A DNA stretch of 64,000 nucleotides from contig NZ_CP099959.1 of assembly GCF_040409815.1 (NCBI RefSeq), positions 124,001-188,000 on the forward strand, written 5' to 3'. Below the pieces are notes generated by a model. The model was not told the DNA's origin and did no database searches. It saw only the letters and a program-made list of their open reading frames with translations. This document shows positions 28,465-38,755 of this stretch, one piece after another (the first letter of the stretch is position 1; each line of letters starts with the position of its first letter). A program made the position numbers and the translations under genes. The stretch is from Polynucleobacter sp. UK-FUSCHL-C3. GTDB lineage: Bacteria > Pseudomonadota > Gammaproteobacteria > Burkholderiales > Burkholderiaceae.

Positions 28465-29702
28465 ACACTCGCCCAAACCGTTTTTGGAATATCTCGCGAG
28501 AAGGTTTCGATGGCTTTCGTAGTGGTCTACGAGATGCTGTATCAGGCGTTGAGCAAACACGTTCCCGCATGATGGAGTATGACCAGTTATTAGTCTGGGC
28601 TATTTTGTCCTTAGCCTTAATTGGCTTGGTAATGGTGTATTCAGCCTCGATTACTTTAGCCGATGGCCCTAAATACGCCAATTACAGTAGTAATCATTTT
28701 TTAGTACGGCACTTAATTTCTTTAGGGATTGCAACATTTGTTGGATTTTGGGTTTTTAAGATTCCAGTCAAGGCGTGGGATAAGTTGGCTCCTTACTTAT
28801 TCGCTTTCACCATTCTGTTATTAATTGCTGTTCTGATACCTGGAATCGGTAAAGGTGTGAATGGAGCCCGTCGTTGGATCCCCTTGGGGCTTATGAATTT
28901 TCAGCCTTCTGAGCTAATGAAATTCGCGGTCATTATTTTTGCCGCAAGTTATACCGTTCAAAGACAAGAGCATTTGCAGTCTTTTGTTAAGGGTTTTGTG
29001 CCGATGGGCTTAGCAGTTGCATTAGTCGGCCTGTTATTAATGTTAGAGCCTGATATGGGCGCCCTTATGGTTATTGGAATAATCGCCATGGGTATTTTGT
29101 TCTTAGGCGGCATTAACGCTAAGTTATTCGGTGGCTTGACGCTCGTAGGAATTTTGATTGTGGCAGCCGTGATTACTTTATCGGAGTTTCGACGGCAACG
29201 TATCTTTGCCTTCCTGGATCCCTGGCAGGCTGAGCATGCAGCACGCAAGGGATATCAGCTAGTTCATTCCTTAATGGCCTTTGGGCGGGGTGAGTGGTTT
29301 GGAGTTGGTTTGGGTGGCAGCGTTGAAAAACTGCATTACTTGCCTGAGGCTCATACTGATTTTATCTTGGCCGTCATTGGTGAAGAGCTTGGATTTTTGG
29401 GCGTCTGTGTTGTGATCTTGCTCTTTTATTGGATAGTACGTCGAGCATTCTTGATTGGTCGAACAGCCTTGCAGTTAGATCGTAGCTTCGCTGGTTTATG
29501 TGCCAAAGGAATTGCAATCTGGATTGGTTGGCAAGCCTTTATCAATATGGGCGTTAATTTAGGTTTGTTGCCAACAAAAGGCCTAACCTTGCCGCTAGTA
29601 AGTTATGGCGGATCTGCCATTTTGATGAATGCAGTTGCATTCGCAGTGTTACTCAAGATTGATTTCGAAAATCGGATATTGATGCGGGGGGGTAAGTTAT
29701 GA
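28461..29702 (+). CDS. ftsW: Septal peptidoglycan glycosyltransferase FtsW
   Basis: FtsW is the SEDS-family polymerase that works with FtsI to build septal glycan strands from lipid II. The 413 residues contain about ten transmembrane helices with family strings [37 protein letters not shown], the catalytic-region [21 protein letters not shown] (an aspartate is required in this loop), [18 protein letters not shown] and the C-terminal [17 protein letters not shown] 45-residue hydrophilic N-terminal tail precedes the first helix. Overlaps of four bases join it to murD and murG. Confidence 0.96.
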   Translation: MNTRPNRFWNISREGFDGFRSGLRDAVSGVEQTRSRMMEYDQLLVWAILSLALIGLVMVYSASITLADGPKYANYSSNHFLVRHLISLGIATFVGFWVFKIPVKAWDKLAPYLFAFTILLLIAVLIPGIGKGVNGARRWIPLGLMNFQPSELMKFAVIIFAASYTVQRQEHLQSFVKGFVPMGLAVALVGLLLMLEPDMGALMVIGIIAMGILFLGGINAKLFGGLTLVGILIVAAVITLSEFRRQRIFAFLDPWQAEHAARKGYQLVHSLMAFGRGEWFGVGLGGSVEKLHYLPEAHTDFILAVIGEELGFLGVCVVILLFYWIVRRAFLIGRTALQLDRSFAGLCAKGIAIWIGWQAFINMGVNLGLLPTKGLTLPLVSYGGSAILMNAVAFAVLLKIDFENRILMRGGKL

Positions 29703-30769
29703 GTTCAAACCCGCGCTCGATCTTGGTCATGGCTGGCGGAACGGGAGGGCATATCTTCCCTGGCTTAGCCGTTGCCGAAAATCTTCGTGGTCAGGGCTGG
29801 GAAGTTTCTTGGTTAGGCAATGCCAGTGGAATGGAGTATCGCTTAGTGCCAGCCAGGGGTTTTCAGTTTGAAAGCGTTCAGTTTGGTGGACTAAGAGGAA
29901 AAGGCCTCCTGACTAAAGTGATGTTGCCATTTAATTTGCTACGCGCCATGGCACAAAGTTGGCAAATTATTCGGAGACTAAAGCCCAGTGTTGTGTTGGG
30001 AATGGGCGGATACATTACCTTCCCAGGTGGTCTTGTAAGTTATCTTTTGGGTCGCCCTCTTGTTTTGCATGAGGCTAACTCCGTGGCAGGAAGCGCTAAT
30101 CGGTTTTTAGCAAAAGTCGCCGCTCGTGTTTTGACAGGATTTCCGAAAACGATGCCTAATGCAGAATGGGTTGGTAATCCTATTCGAGAAAGTTTTGAGA
30201 CCCTTACCGCTTGCGATGAACGTTATGCAGCACGGCAAGGACCTCTTCGCTTATTGGTTGTTGGGGGTAGTCTTGGGGCAGCGGTCTTAAATACGATCAT
30301 TCCGGAGGCTTTAGCTCATATACCAATCGAGCAACGTCCTATGGTGATCCATCAGGCGGGCGAGAAGCATGCGAATGAACTGGTGGAGCACTATCGTGAT
30401 TTGCATGTAAGCGCCGAAGTAAAACCATTTATTGAGGATATGGCATCTGCTTATGCAAATGCTGATCTAGTAATTTGTCGAGCCGGTGCCATGACTGTAT
30501 CCGAAATCTCAAGCGCAGGAGTAGCCGCTTGTTTTGTACCATTCCCGCATGCGATTGATGATCATCAAACTGCAAACGCACGATTCTTATCAGATGCAGA
30601 AGCAGCCATTTTGTTACCACAGGATCAGCTATCTGCGCAGTCTTTAGCCAAGTTATTGCAGAACATCAATCGGGATGAGTTATCTGCGATGGCACAAAAA
30701 GCACAAGAGCGTGCTAAGCACCATGCTACGGAGCGGGTTGCAAGAATTTGTGCGGAGTGTGCCAAATGA
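29699..30769 (+). CDS. murG: Undecaprenyl-PP-MurNAc-pentapeptide GlcNAc transferase
   Basis: MurG transfers GlcNAc from UDP-GlcNAc to lipid I, giving lipid II at the inner face of the membrane. The 356-residue GT28 enzyme has the N-terminal glycine-rich [40 protein letters not shown], then the C-terminal nucleotide-sugar site [24 protein letters not shown] and [15 protein letters not shown]. It overlaps ftsW and murC by four bases each. Confidence 0.97.
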   Translation: MSSNPRSILVMAGGTGGHIFPGLAVAENLRGQGWEVSWLGNASGMEYRLVPARGFQFESVQFGGLRGKGLLTKVMLPFNLLRAMAQSWQIIRRLKPSVVLGMGGYITFPGGLVSYLLGRPLVLHEANSVAGSANRFLAKVAARVLTGFPKTMPNAEWVGNPIRESFETLTACDERYAARQGPLRLLVVGGSLGAAVLNTIIPEALAHIPIEQRPMVIHQAGEKHANELVEHYRDLHVSAEVKPFIEDMASAYANADLVICRAGAMTVSEISSAGVAACFVPFPHAIDDHQTANARFLSDAEAAILLPQDQLSAQSLAKLLQNINRDELSAMAQKAQERAKHHATERVARICAECAK

Positions 30770-32172
30770 AGCACATTGTTCAGCACATTCATTTTGTGGG
30801 CATTGGTGGTGCCGGCATGAGCGGTATTGCTGAGGTTCTCCTTAATTTAGGTTATCGCGTCTCTGGATCTGATCTATCTGCATCAGCAACTACAAAGCGT
30901 TTGGTTGAGCTCGGCGCAAGCATTCAGATTGGGCATGATGCAAAGCATATTGGTAGTGCTGAAGCTGTGGTGATCTCAAGCGCCGTTGCTGGAAATAATC
31001 CTGAAGTGTTAGCAGCAAGAGCAGCTCATATTCCTGTAATTCAGCGGGCGGTCATGCTAGGTGAGTTAATGCGTTTAAAGCAGGGGATTGCAATTGCAGG
31101 TACGCATGGCAAGACAACTACAACCAGCTTGGTCGCATCTGTTTTAGCGCAAGGCGGGCTAGATCCCACTTTTGTGATTGGCGGGAAGCTCAATTCAGCA
31201 GGGGTCAATGCGCGCTTAGGACAGGGTGACTTTATTGTGGTCGAAGCGGATGAGTCCGATGCATCATTCTTGCAATTATTTCCAGCCATGGAGGTGATCA
31301 CAAATATTGATGCGGATCACATGGATACCTATCAGCACGATATGGCTCGTCTTAAGCAGGCATTTGTGCAATTTACCCAGCGTATGCCTTTTTATGGGAT
31401 TGCTGTTTTATGTATTGATGACGCTAACGTGAGAGATATTGTCCCCTTTGTCTCACAGCCCATCTTGCGGTATGGCTTTTCTGATGATGCCGATATCCGC
31501 GCGAGCGACATTGAGGCAATTGGTACACAAATGCAATTTACTGTTCATCGCAGGACAGTTCGGCGTCATGGTACACAGCCTGGCCCACTTAAGATACGGC
31601 TTAACTTGCCCGGTAAGCACAACGTTCTAAATGCGCTTGCTGCAATAGGGATTGCAACAGAACTGGGTGTTAGTGACGAGGCGATTATGAAAGCCTTGGC
31701 ACAATTTAGTGGCGTGGGGAGACGTTTTCAGCATCACGGCGATATCAAATTAGAGGGTGGACGCCAATTTACTCTAATTGATGATTATGGCCATCACCCG
31801 GTAGAGATGAATGCAACTCTTGCAGCAGCCCGCGGAGCATATCCTAAGCGTCGTTTGGTCTTGGCATTTCAGCCACATCGTTTTACTCGTACACGAGATT
31901 GTTTTGGAGATTTTGTGCAGGTATTACGTCAATTTGATGCAGTGGTTCTCACCAATGTCTATCCTGCCGGTGAAGCCCGTATCACGGGGGCTGATAGTAA
32001 GGCACTCATTAAGGCCCTTGGAAACAAAGTGCCGACCCAATTGGTTGAGGAAGTGAAAGAAATGCCCGCGGCCTTAAGTGCTCTTTTACAAGATGGCGAC
32101 GTATTAATTACGATGGGCGCCGGCTCGATTTCTCAGTTACCCCATGCGATTGTGGAGATGAAGTATGTCTAG
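30766..32172 (+). CDS. murC: UDP-N-acetylmuramate:L-alanine ligase
   Basis: MurC adds L-alanine to UDP-MurNAc, the first stem-peptide step. The 468 residues start at the ATG overlapping the murG stop (ATGA); a longer in-frame start six codons upstream, inside murG, is rejected. Motifs are [17 protein letters not shown], the P-loop [40 protein letters not shown] and FQPHRFTRT. The gene overlaps ddl by eight bases. No murB lies between them, as is usual in betaproteobacterial dcw clusters. Confidence 0.96.
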   Translation: MKHIVQHIHFVGIGGAGMSGIAEVLLNLGYRVSGSDLSASATTKRLVELGASIQIGHDAKHIGSAEAVVISSAVAGNNPEVLAARAAHIPVIQRAVMLGELMRLKQGIAIAGTHGKTTTTSLVASVLAQGGLDPTFVIGGKLNSAGVNARLGQGDFIVVEADESDASFLQLFPAMEVITNIDADHMDTYQHDMARLKQAFVQFTQRMPFYGIAVLCIDDANVRDIVPFVSQPILRYGFSDDADIRASDIEAIGTQMQFTVHRRTVRRHGTQPGPLKIRLNLPGKHNVLNALAAIGIATELGVSDEAIMKALAQFSGVGRRFQHHGDIKLEGGRQFTLIDDYGHHPVEMNATLAAARGAYPKRRLVLAFQPHRFTRTRDCFGDFVQVLRQFDAVVLTNVYPAGEARITGADSKALIKALGNKVPTQLVEEVKEMPAALSALLQDGDVLITMGAGSISQLPHAIVEMKYV

Positions 32173-33184
32173 ATCTCAATCACGCTGGAGCCAACAAGTA
32201 GCCATGGATCTGGCTGCTATAGATCCCAAACAATTAGGACGTGTTGCGGTTCTCATGGGAGGACGCTCAGCAGAGCGCGAGATATCACTTCTATCCGGCA
32301 ATGGGGTCTTAAAGGCTTTACTAGAGAAGGGTATCGATGCGCACTCATTTGATCCAGGCTTGCGGCATCCTGCAGAAATTGCAGCAGAGAATTTTGATCG
32401 AGCGTTCATTACCTTGCATGGTCGTTATGGTGAAGATGGCACTATTCAGGGGCTTTTAGAGCTATTTGGTATTCCTTATACCGGTAGCGGTGTATTGGCA
32501 TCAGCGCTCGCTATCGATAAGGTTGCTACTAAACGCATTTGGATTAGCAATCAATTACAAAATCCTCGCTTTGAGGTATTAACAGAACAAAGTAATTGGT
32601 CGCAAGTTGTTCATAAACTTGGATTACCAATCATCGTCAAGCCGGCCCATGAGGGTTCTTCATTGGGACTCAGTAAAGTAGCGCATGTTGACGATTTGCC
32701 TAAGGCCTATGCATTAGCAGCTCGTTTAGATAGATGCGTACTCGCAGAGCAATGCATTATTGGGCCTGAGTTAACTTGTCCAATTGTAGGCGAGGGCGAT
32801 ACCGCTCAGGCCCTACCGGTTATTCGGATCATGCCGCCACCAGCAGGATATGACTTTCATCATAAATATTTCTCCGATGAAACAAAATATTTATGTCCAA
32901 CCGACTTAGATCCCAGGATTGAGGCGCGGGTTCAAGAATTAGCCGTGGCATCCTACCGTGCTTTAGGTTGTCGTACTTGGGGTAGGGCTGATGTGATGCT
33001 GGATGAAGCACATCAACTGGAGCCCTATCTCATAGAAATGAATACTTCTCCAGGTATGACATCGCACTCCTTGGTACCGATGTCCGCAATGGCGGCAGGA
33101 GTTTCCTATGCCGATTTAGTACTTTGGATTTTGATCCAGACTCTAAAGAGTGTTCCTGAAAAGATTAAAGGAGCGAGCTTATGA
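32165..33184 (+). CDS. ddl: D-alanine:D-alanine ligase
   Basis: Ddl makes the D-Ala-D-Ala dipeptide used by MurF. This ATP-grasp enzyme is 339 residues long, with an N-terminal extension of roughly 25 residues before the first core string [87 protein letters not shown] and SLVPMSA follow. The extension overlaps the end of murC, so an internal start cannot be excluded, but no ATG lies closer to the core than codon 15. ftsQ overlaps the 3' end by four bases. Confidence 0.95.
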   Translation: MSRSQSRWSQQVAMDLAAIDPKQLGRVAVLMGGRSAEREISLLSGNGVLKALLEKGIDAHSFDPGLRHPAEIAAENFDRAFITLHGRYGEDGTIQGLLELFGIPYTGSGVLASALAIDKVATKRIWISNQLQNPRFEVLTEQSNWSQVVHKLGLPIIVKPAHEGSSLGLSKVAHVDDLPKAYALAARLDRCVLAEQCIIGPELTCPIVGEGDTAQALPVIRIMPPPAGYDFHHKYFSDETKYLCPTDLDPRIEARVQELAVASYRALGCRTWGRADVMLDEAHQLEPYLIEMNTSPGMTSHSLVPMSAMAAGVSYADLVLWILIQTLKSVPEKIKGASL

Positions 33185-34086
33185 GTACCTTGATGAATCG
33201 GCTCTCTGAGTTATGCGTAATGGCAGCAGGGCCTGTTTGGAACTACCCAGAGCGGATGGCTGAAATTAGTCGTTGGCTAATGCGCTTCTTTGTTCTGGTT
33301 GTTCTGGTATCGGTCTTGCTGTGGATTAGTCAGCAGCCAGTATTTACCTTACGTCATGTACAGATTGAGTCTGCAGGCGATAAAGATTTACAGCATGTCC
33401 AATTAGCAATGGTTCGCAGCCAAGTATTGGATAAGGTACAAGGAAACTTTTTTAGTGTGCATTTGCAGGATGTTAAGAAAGCCTTTGAAGCTTTGCCATG
33501 GGTCAGACAAGCCAGTGTACGTCGCGCTTGGCCCAATGGTTTAGTGGTCAGTATTGAGGAGCAAAAGCCATTAGCGGTTTGGGGTAAAGCAGAGCAACAA
33601 AAATTAATGAATGTGTACGGTGAGGTATTTGCTGGATCGATCACCGAGCTTGATGAGAACACTTCTTTGGTTGAGCTCAGTGGACCAGATGGCTCCAGTA
33701 AAGAGGTCTTACGGCTTTACCAAAAGTCAAGCGCATGGTTTAAGCCTTGGGATGCAGAAGTGAAATCGTTAGCTCTCTCGGATCGTTATGCCTGGCATAT
33801 CAAGTTGAGTAACGGCGTTCGAATTGAGTTTGGTCGCGAGGAAGAGCAGGCCAAAGGAGTATTGGAGCAGCGGGTTGCTCAGTTAATTCAATATTGGCCG
33901 CAGGTACAGCAAAAGTGGCCAAGTCGGGTCGATGCGGTTGATTTGCGATATCCGAATGGATTTGCAGTACGCATTGTTGGCGCACCTGTTAAGACTATTC
34001 CGCCCAGTATCAAGGTAGAAAACCGTACAGAGCAATTAATTGCTTTTGTAAATCACGATGATCAACGCAGTGAGGAATTGAAATGA
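33181..34086 (+). CDS. ftsQ: Cell division protein FtsQ
   Basis: FtsQ is the bitopic hub linking early and late division proteins. The 301 residues have a cytoplasmic N-terminus of about 30, a transmembrane helix ([17 protein letters not shown], about 36-52), a POTRA domain beginning [10 protein letters not shown] with [30 protein letters not shown], and a beta domain ending in [13 protein letters not shown]. The POTRA PWVRxAxVRRxWPxxL pattern is diagnostic. It lies between ddl and ftsA with four-base overlaps. Confidence 0.95.
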   Translation: MSTLMNRLSELCVMAAGPVWNYPERMAEISRWLMRFFVLVVLVSVLLWISQQPVFTLRHVQIESAGDKDLQHVQLAMVRSQVLDKVQGNFFSVHLQDVKKAFEALPWVRQASVRRAWPNGLVVSIEEQKPLAVWGKAEQQKLMNVYGEVFAGSITELDENTSLVELSGPDGSSKEVLRLYQKSSAWFKPWDAEVKSLALSDRYAWHIKLSNGVRIEFGREEEQAKGVLEQRVAQLIQYWPQVQQKWPSRVDAVDLRYPNGFAVRIVGAPVKTIPPSIKVENRTEQLIAFVNHDDQRSEELK

Positions 34087-35312
34087 GCAAAGACAACCGA
34101 GACTTATTGGTTGGTTTAGATATTGGTACATCCAAGGTGGTGGCCTTGGTTGCTGAGTTGAGCCCAGAGGGTCAATTCAATGTATTGGGTTTGGGTCAAA
34201 CATCCTCGAAAGGCTTAAAGAAGGGTGTCGTTGTAAATATCGAGGCAACGGTTCAGTCGATTCAGAAAGCATTGGAAGAAGCAGAGTTGATGTCGGATCG
34301 CCGCATCATTCAGGTTTTTACTGGTATTGCAGGTAATCATATCGTGAGCTTTAACTCAAGCGGTATGGTTGCAATCCGGGATAAGGAAGTGGGAGCTGGA
34401 GACGTAGAGCGTGTTTTAGAAACGGCTAAGGCGATCAATATACCGACCGATCAACAGATCCTTCATATCCTTATTCAAGAGTTCATTATTGATGGTCAAG
34501 AGGATGTACGTGAGCCTATTGGTATGAGCGGTCTCCGTCTAGAGGTTAAGGTTCATATTGTGACCGGCGCAGTTAGTGCAGCGCAAAATATTGTGAAATG
34601 CGTAAGACGTTGTGGCTTAGAAGTAAATGACCTCATTTTGCAACCGCTTGCTTCTAGTTTGGCAGTATTAACAGATGATGAGAAAGAGCTTGGGGTTGTT
34701 CTGATTGATATTGGTGGTGGAACTACCGATATTGCAATTTATAGCCAAGGATCGATTCGACATACTGCCGTAATTCCAATTGCAGGCGACCAAATTACCA
34801 ATGACATTGCAATGGCTTTGCGTACTCCAACCATTGAAGCAGAGGATTTGAAGATTCATCATGGGGTTGCAAAGCAAGAGTTAGCAGACGTTACAGCCAT
34901 GATTGATGTTCCAGGAGTAGGCGATCGTGAGCCGCGTCCAATGTCAAAACAAGCCCTAGCAGCCGTGATTGAGCCGCGCGTGGAAGAGCTCTTCACATTG
35001 GTCCGAAATATTGTGCGCGAATCTGGTTATGAAGATATGGTTTCGTCCGGAATTGTCTTGACGGGGGGTACATCCATGATGCCCGGAATGGTAGAGCTAG
35101 CAGAACAGGTTTTTTTGAAGCACGCACGCATCGGTAGTCCAGAGTATCGAGGACACCTTCACGAGGTATTGCGTAGCCCGCGCTACTCAACCGGTTTGGG
35201 TTTGTTAATGGAAGGCCAGGCGCAGCTGATGCGTGGGCGTCGTTCGCTTCAAGGAGGAAATTTTCAGGGGGTTGTATCCCGCATGAAAGAGTGGTTTACA
35301 GGTAATTTTTAG
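34083..35312 (+). CDS. ftsA: Cell division protein FtsA
   Basis: FtsA is the actin-like ATPase that tethers FtsZ to the membrane. The 409 residues have VGLDIGTSKVVALVAE (phosphate-1), LIDIGGGTTDIAIYS (phosphate-2), the SHS2/1C subdomain in between, and VLTGGTSMMPGM (adenosine motif). The C-terminus, VVSRMKEWFTGNF, is the amphipathic membrane-targeting helix. It is followed by a 66-base gap before ftsZ, the first break of that size since mraZ. Confidence 0.96.
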   Translation: MSKDNRDLLVGLDIGTSKVVALVAELSPEGQFNVLGLGQTSSKGLKKGVVVNIEATVQSIQKALEEAELMSDRRIIQVFTGIAGNHIVSFNSSGMVAIRDKEVGAGDVERVLETAKAINIPTDQQILHILIQEFIIDGQEDVREPIGMSGLRLEVKVHIVTGAVSAAQNIVKCVRRCGLEVNDLILQPLASSLAVLTDDEKELGVVLIDIGGGTTDIAIYSQGSIRHTAVIPIAGDQITNDIAMALRTPTIEAEDLKIHHGVAKQELADVTAMIDVPGVGDREPRPMSKQALAAVIEPRVEELFTLVRNIVRESGYEDMVSSGIVLTGGTSMMPGMVELAEQVFLKHARIGSPEYRGHLHEVLRSPRYSTGLGLLMEGQAQLMRGRRSLQGGNFQGVVSRMKEWFTGNF

Positions 35313-35378
35313 AGGTTTTTTTCGTCGTCGTCAATCGGCAATCCATAGGGGAAAGCTGATTTATACAAGGAGGGTGTT

Positions 35379-36680
35379 ATGGAATTTGAAATGGTAGAAC
35401 AAGAAATAGCCGGCAAGACCATTATTAAAGTGGTTGGGGTCGGAGGGGCTGGGGGCAATGCTGTTCAGCATATGATCCGTCGAAGCGTTAATGGAGTGGA
35501 CTTCATTTGTATGAACACCGATGCTGGAGCTTTGCAACGCTCACAAGCTAAAGTAAATCTGCAATTGGGGGAGACTGGCTTAGGGGCGGGAGCCAAGCCA
35601 GAAGTTGGTGCGGCAGCGGCTGAACAAGCGCGTGCCCGCATTGCCGATGTATTGCAAGGGGCTCATATGGTCTTTATCACGGCTGGGATGGGCGGCGGTA
35701 CTGGAACCGGCGCTGCGCCCATCGTTGCCCAAGTTGCTAAAGAGATGGGTATCTTGACCGTTGGCGTGATTAGTAAGCCATTTGACTTTGAAGGTGCCAA
35801 GCGTTTGAAAGTAGCGGAGCTTGGCTCGCATGAGCTTGAAAAGCATGTTGACTCACTCATTGTGGTTCTCAATGAAAAGTTATTTGAGGTAATGGGAGAA
35901 GATGCCGAATTTGATAAAGCGTTTGCTTGCGCAGACGATGTATTGCATAACGCAGTATCAGGCATTGCAGAAATCATTAATGAGCAAGGTTTAATCAACG
36001 TAGACTTTGAAGATGTGAAGACTGTAATGAGCGAGCAGGGTAAGGCCATGATGGGAACTGCAACAGTATCGGGAATGGATCGTGCTCGTTTAGCAGCCGA
36101 GGCTGCAGTTGCATCGCCGCTATTAGAAGGGGTCGATCTTTCGGGTGCACGTGGAGTATTGGTAAACATTACAGCAAGTCGTTCCTTGAAGTTGTCAGAG
36201 ACCCGTGAAGTAATGGCTGCGATTCGTGGATATGCTGCAGAGGATGCAACAGTTATTTTTGGAACTGTTTATGACGATAGCTTAGGTGATGCGCTCCGCG
36301 TTACTGTAGTTGCAACCGGTTTAAATGGTTCTCAAACAACGCAAAAGGATCAGCCTCAGCTCATTTGGCGTCAAGCAACCGGTACTAATGATGCAAGCCC
36401 CACTATGACCACATTGGGTGATTTTGCACCGATGAGCCCAGCTGCTGCGATGAGCCACTCAGTCACTAGCGCGCCCACGACTATGGTTACAGGACAGCCT
36501 GCACCAGTAAATCCAGCAGTTGATTATGGACAATTTGATATTCCAAAAGTTTTCAGAAACTCGCGGGATGCAGTGCCCCCCAGCTTAGGTGCGGATAGCT
36601 CCCCACAGGCCAAAGCCATGTTAGAAAAGGGGGCGGATTACTATGAAATACCTGCCTTTTTAAGGAAGCAAGCAGACTAA
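35379..36680 (+). CDS. ftsZ: Cell division protein FtsZ
   Basis: FtsZ is the tubulin-like GTPase that forms the division ring. The 433 residues include VGGAGGNAV, the tubulin signature GGGTGTG (105-111), the T7 region NVDFEDVK, a variable proline- and alanine-rich linker (about 320-415) and the C-terminal peptide DYYEIPAFLRKQ, which binds FtsA, ZapD and other partners. A strong ribosome binding site, AAGGAGG, lies at 35367-35373, five bases before the ATG, consistent with higher translation than its neighbours. Confidence 0.98.
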   Translation: MEFEMVEQEIAGKTIIKVVGVGGAGGNAVQHMIRRSVNGVDFICMNTDAGALQRSQAKVNLQLGETGLGAGAKPEVGAAAAEQARARIADVLQGAHMVFITAGMGGGTGTGAAPIVAQVAKEMGILTVGVISKPFDFEGAKRLKVAELGSHELEKHVDSLIVVLNEKLFEVMGEDAEFDKAFACADDVLHNAVSGIAEIINEQGLINVDFEDVKTVMSEQGKAMMGTATVSGMDRARLAAEAAVASPLLEGVDLSGARGVLVNITASRSLKLSETREVMAAIRGYAAEDATVIFGTVYDDSLGDALRVTVVATGLNGSQTTQKDQPQLIWRQATGTNDASPTMTTLGDFAPMSPAAAMSHSVTSAPTTMVTGQPAPVNPAVDYGQFDIPKVFRNSRDAVPPSLGADSSPQAKAMLEKGADYYEIPAFLRKQAD

Positions 36681-36693
36681 TGAATTGACCATA

Positions 36694-36779
36694 CAATAGT
36701 GAGTTCGAGGATTGCTAATATAGTCGCCCCTCCGGACGACGAATCCAGCGCCTGTATTAGCAGCCCAAAACCACTATTG
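36694..36779. repeat. Nested inverted repeats between ftsZ and the peroxiredoxin gene
   Basis: Three arms nest symmetrically: CAATAGTG (36694-36701) with CACTATTG (36772-36779), TGCTAATA (36713-36720) with TATTAGCA (36755-36762), and GTCG (36723-36726) with CGAC (36737-36740), the last pair enclosing CCCCTCCGGA. As RNA this would fold into one long imperfect stem-loop of 86 bases ending four bases before the GGAG ribosome binding site (36784-36787) of the peroxiredoxin gene. There is no T-run, so it is not a standard terminator. CTCC in the loop can also pair with that GGAG. Function is unknown: leader regulation, an RNA processing site or a small repeat element are all possible. Confidence 0.55.
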
Positions 36780-36792
36780 ATATGGAGATCAC

Positions 36793-37293
36793 ATGATTGC
36801 AGTCGGACAAAAATTACCCAACGCCACCCTCAATGAGTTTTTTGATGAAGAGCGCGATGGCTGTTCCTTGGGACCTAATTCGTTTGAAGTTGAAAAGTTA
36901 ACAGCTGGTAAGAAGATCGTCGTATTTGCACTGCCAGGCGCATTTACGCCGACCTGTTCAGCAAAGCATGTTCCTGGTTATGTTGAGCATTTTGATGATA
37001 TTAAGGCCAAGGGAGTCGATGAGATTTGGTGTATCTCTGTGAATGATCCATTTGTGATGGGTGCTTGGGGACGCGATCTGAAGGTTGGTAAAAAAGTACG
37101 TATGTTTGGTGATGGTAGTGCAGAGTTCACTAAAAAATTAGGTATGGAATTTGATCTGACCGCTCGTGGTTTTGGCGTGCGCTCACAGCGTTATGTAATG
37201 ATCATTGACGATGGCATCGTCAAGCATCTTGCTGTAGAGGGCCCTGGTAAGTTTGAAGTCAGTGACGCAGCGAGCGCCCTAAAGCATCTCTAA
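36793..37293 (+). CDS. Peroxiredoxin (Prx5 type)
   Basis: This thiol peroxidase reduces hydrogen peroxide and organic hydroperoxides in the cytoplasm. The 166 residues match the Prx5/type II group: peroxidatic Cys55 in [28 protein letters not shown] and [17 protein letters not shown]. Two other cysteines (Cys24 and one in EIWCISV) are present, and it is unclear whether either resolves the disulfide or whether glutathione does. It has a good GGAG site. It stands between ftsZ and lpxC, preceded by the nested inverted repeats. Confidence 0.93.
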   Translation: MIAVGQKLPNATLNEFFDEERDGCSLGPNSFEVEKLTAGKKIVVFALPGAFTPTCSAKHVPGYVEHFDDIKAKGVDEIWCISVNDPFVMGAWGRDLKVGKKVRMFGDGSAEFTKKLGMEFDLTARGFGVRSQRYVMIIDDGIVKHLAVEGPGKFEVSDAASALKHL

Positions 37294-37316
37294 GTATTGA
37301 AGAGAGTCAGGCCAAT

Positions 37317-38231
37317 ATGCTTAAGCAAAAAACCTTAGCAAAACCAATTAAGACCGTTGGTATTGGCTTGCACTCTGGACGTAAATCAACCCTGACGATC
37401 AATCCCGCACCAGTCAACTTTGGAATTCAGTTTGTTCGGGTTGATTTACCTCAGACGGTTCATATCCCCGCTCATGCTTTGGCTGTTTGCGATACGCGAC
37501 TTGCTTCCGTCATTCAAAAAGATGGGGTTAAGGTTTCAACGGTGGAACATTTATTATCAGCCTGCTCTGGGCTTGGTCTAGATAATTTACTGATTGAGGT
37601 CGATGCTGAGGAAGTGCCGATCATGGATGGAAGCGCTGCTTCATTCTTGTTTTTGATTGAGTCTGCTGGAATTGTGGAACAAGATGCGCCTCGTAAGTTT
37701 ATGGTCATTCAGAAAACGGTTGAGGTACGTGAAGGCAATAAATTAGCACGCTTGGAACCATTCTTTGGCTTTAAGTTAGACTTTACGATTGACTTTAAGC
37801 ACCCTGCGGTCGATAAAACAGGACAGCACTGTATGGTTGACTTTGCTGAACATGCTTATCGGAGTGAAATTGGACGAGCCCGCACCTTTGGTTTTGCACA
37901 TGAAGTAGAGGCGTTGCGTGAAATTGGTTTAGCTCGCGGTGGTAGTCTCGATAATGCGATTGTGCTTGATGAGCATCGTATTTTAAATAATGAAGAGTTG
38001 CGCTATGACGATGAGTTTGTGCGCCACAAAATATTAGATGCAATTGGCGATCTTTATTTAGCAGGGTATCCCATTGTTGGCGCCTACACGGCTGATAAGT
38101 CAGGACATGCTTTGAACAACAGTCTCTTGCGAAAGCTCTTAGAAGATGTCAGTGCTTATTCCATTGAGACCTTTAGCGATCGTAAGGCGCCTGCCGCCTA
38201 TTTACAAACTGCCGATCCGGCTATAGTCTAG
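37317..38231 (+). CDS. lpxC: UDP-3-O-acyl-N-acetylglucosamine deacetylase
   Basis: LpxC carries out the committed step of lipid A synthesis, a zinc-dependent deacetylation. The 304 residues include [20 protein letters not shown], the first zinc histidine in [54 protein letters not shown] and the C-terminal [15 protein letters not shown] with the second histidine and the aspartate; KSGHALNN holds the catalytic-side histidine. Its stop lies inside the convergent dciA gene, with an 11-base overlap. Confidence 0.97.
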   Translation: MLKQKTLAKPIKTVGIGLHSGRKSTLTINPAPVNFGIQFVRVDLPQTVHIPAHALAVCDTRLASVIQKDGVKVSTVEHLLSACSGLGLDNLLIEVDAEEVPIMDGSAASFLFLIESAGIVEQDAPRKFMVIQKTVEVREGNKLARLEPFFGFKLDFTIDFKHPAVDKTGQHCMVDFAEHAYRSEIGRARTFGFAHEVEALREIGLARGGSLDNAIVLDEHRILNNEELRYDDEFVRHKILDAIGDLYLAGYPIVGAYTADKSGHALNNSLLRKLLEDVSAYSIETFSDRKAPAAYLQTADPAIV

Positions 38232-38703
38232 TTTTGCGACCGTTTAGGAGTTGTGCGACCGCTTCCCGAATACTGGAGTTGGGCGATAAACGATCATAGA
38301 GGGATTGCCATGCAAGGGTTGCGGCACCACTAAAGGGTGGAGGATCGATCCCTTCCTCGGTTTGCGGCAAGGATTGTCTAGGCCGAACTTTTACTTTGAT
38401 ACTCCTAAGGACCCACCTGTCTTGGCTGAGCTCTTTAATCAGGCTGGGCATTATTTGTTGTAAGCGGGCACTAATCGCTGGGCTTGAGACAAGTAAAAAA
38501 AGCTCCTCTGGGTTCTCCAATTTACATTCCACCATGATTTGGGGAGCCAATTGCCCAAATCCAAGCTTTTTTAGGGCATTTTGAACTTGAGAAGTCCGGT
38601 TTTCATGCCTTTTAGCCTGTTCCATTAGCTTTTGTAAGCCCTGCTCTTCCTGGAGGCAGTCTAACAAAGGGCGGGCAGACTTAAGTATGGGCTTATTCAT
38701 CAA
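38221..38703 (-). CDS. DciA-like (DUF721) protein
   Basis: This 160-residue protein is in the position and of the size of the DUF721 proteins found between lpxC and secA in betaproteobacteria. DUF721 includes DciA, a loader or partner of the replicative helicase DnaB in bacteria without DnaC. The KH-like core is visible around [22 protein letters not shown], and the rest is basic and low in conserved motifs. The identification rests on context and core pattern, not on catalytic residues. It diverges from secA. Confidence 0.75.
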   Translation of the reverse strand: MMNKPILKSARPLLDCLQEEQGLQKLMEQAKRHENRTSQVQNALKKLGFGQLAPQIMVECKLENPEELFLLVSSPAISARLQQIMPSLIKELSQDRWVLRSIKVKVRPRQSLPQTEEGIDPPPFSGAATLAWQSLYDRLSPNSSIREAVAQLLNGRKTRL

Positions 38704-38755
38704 ATGGGGGCTCGCGGGTGATAAACTCAGAGGCTAAAATTTTTTCATATTCCTT

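Noticed and set aside
35663..36169. A 168-codon open frame opposite ftsZ
   Set aside because: Serine/threonine-rich antisense shadow of ftsZ, with no ribosome binding site or recognisable motif.
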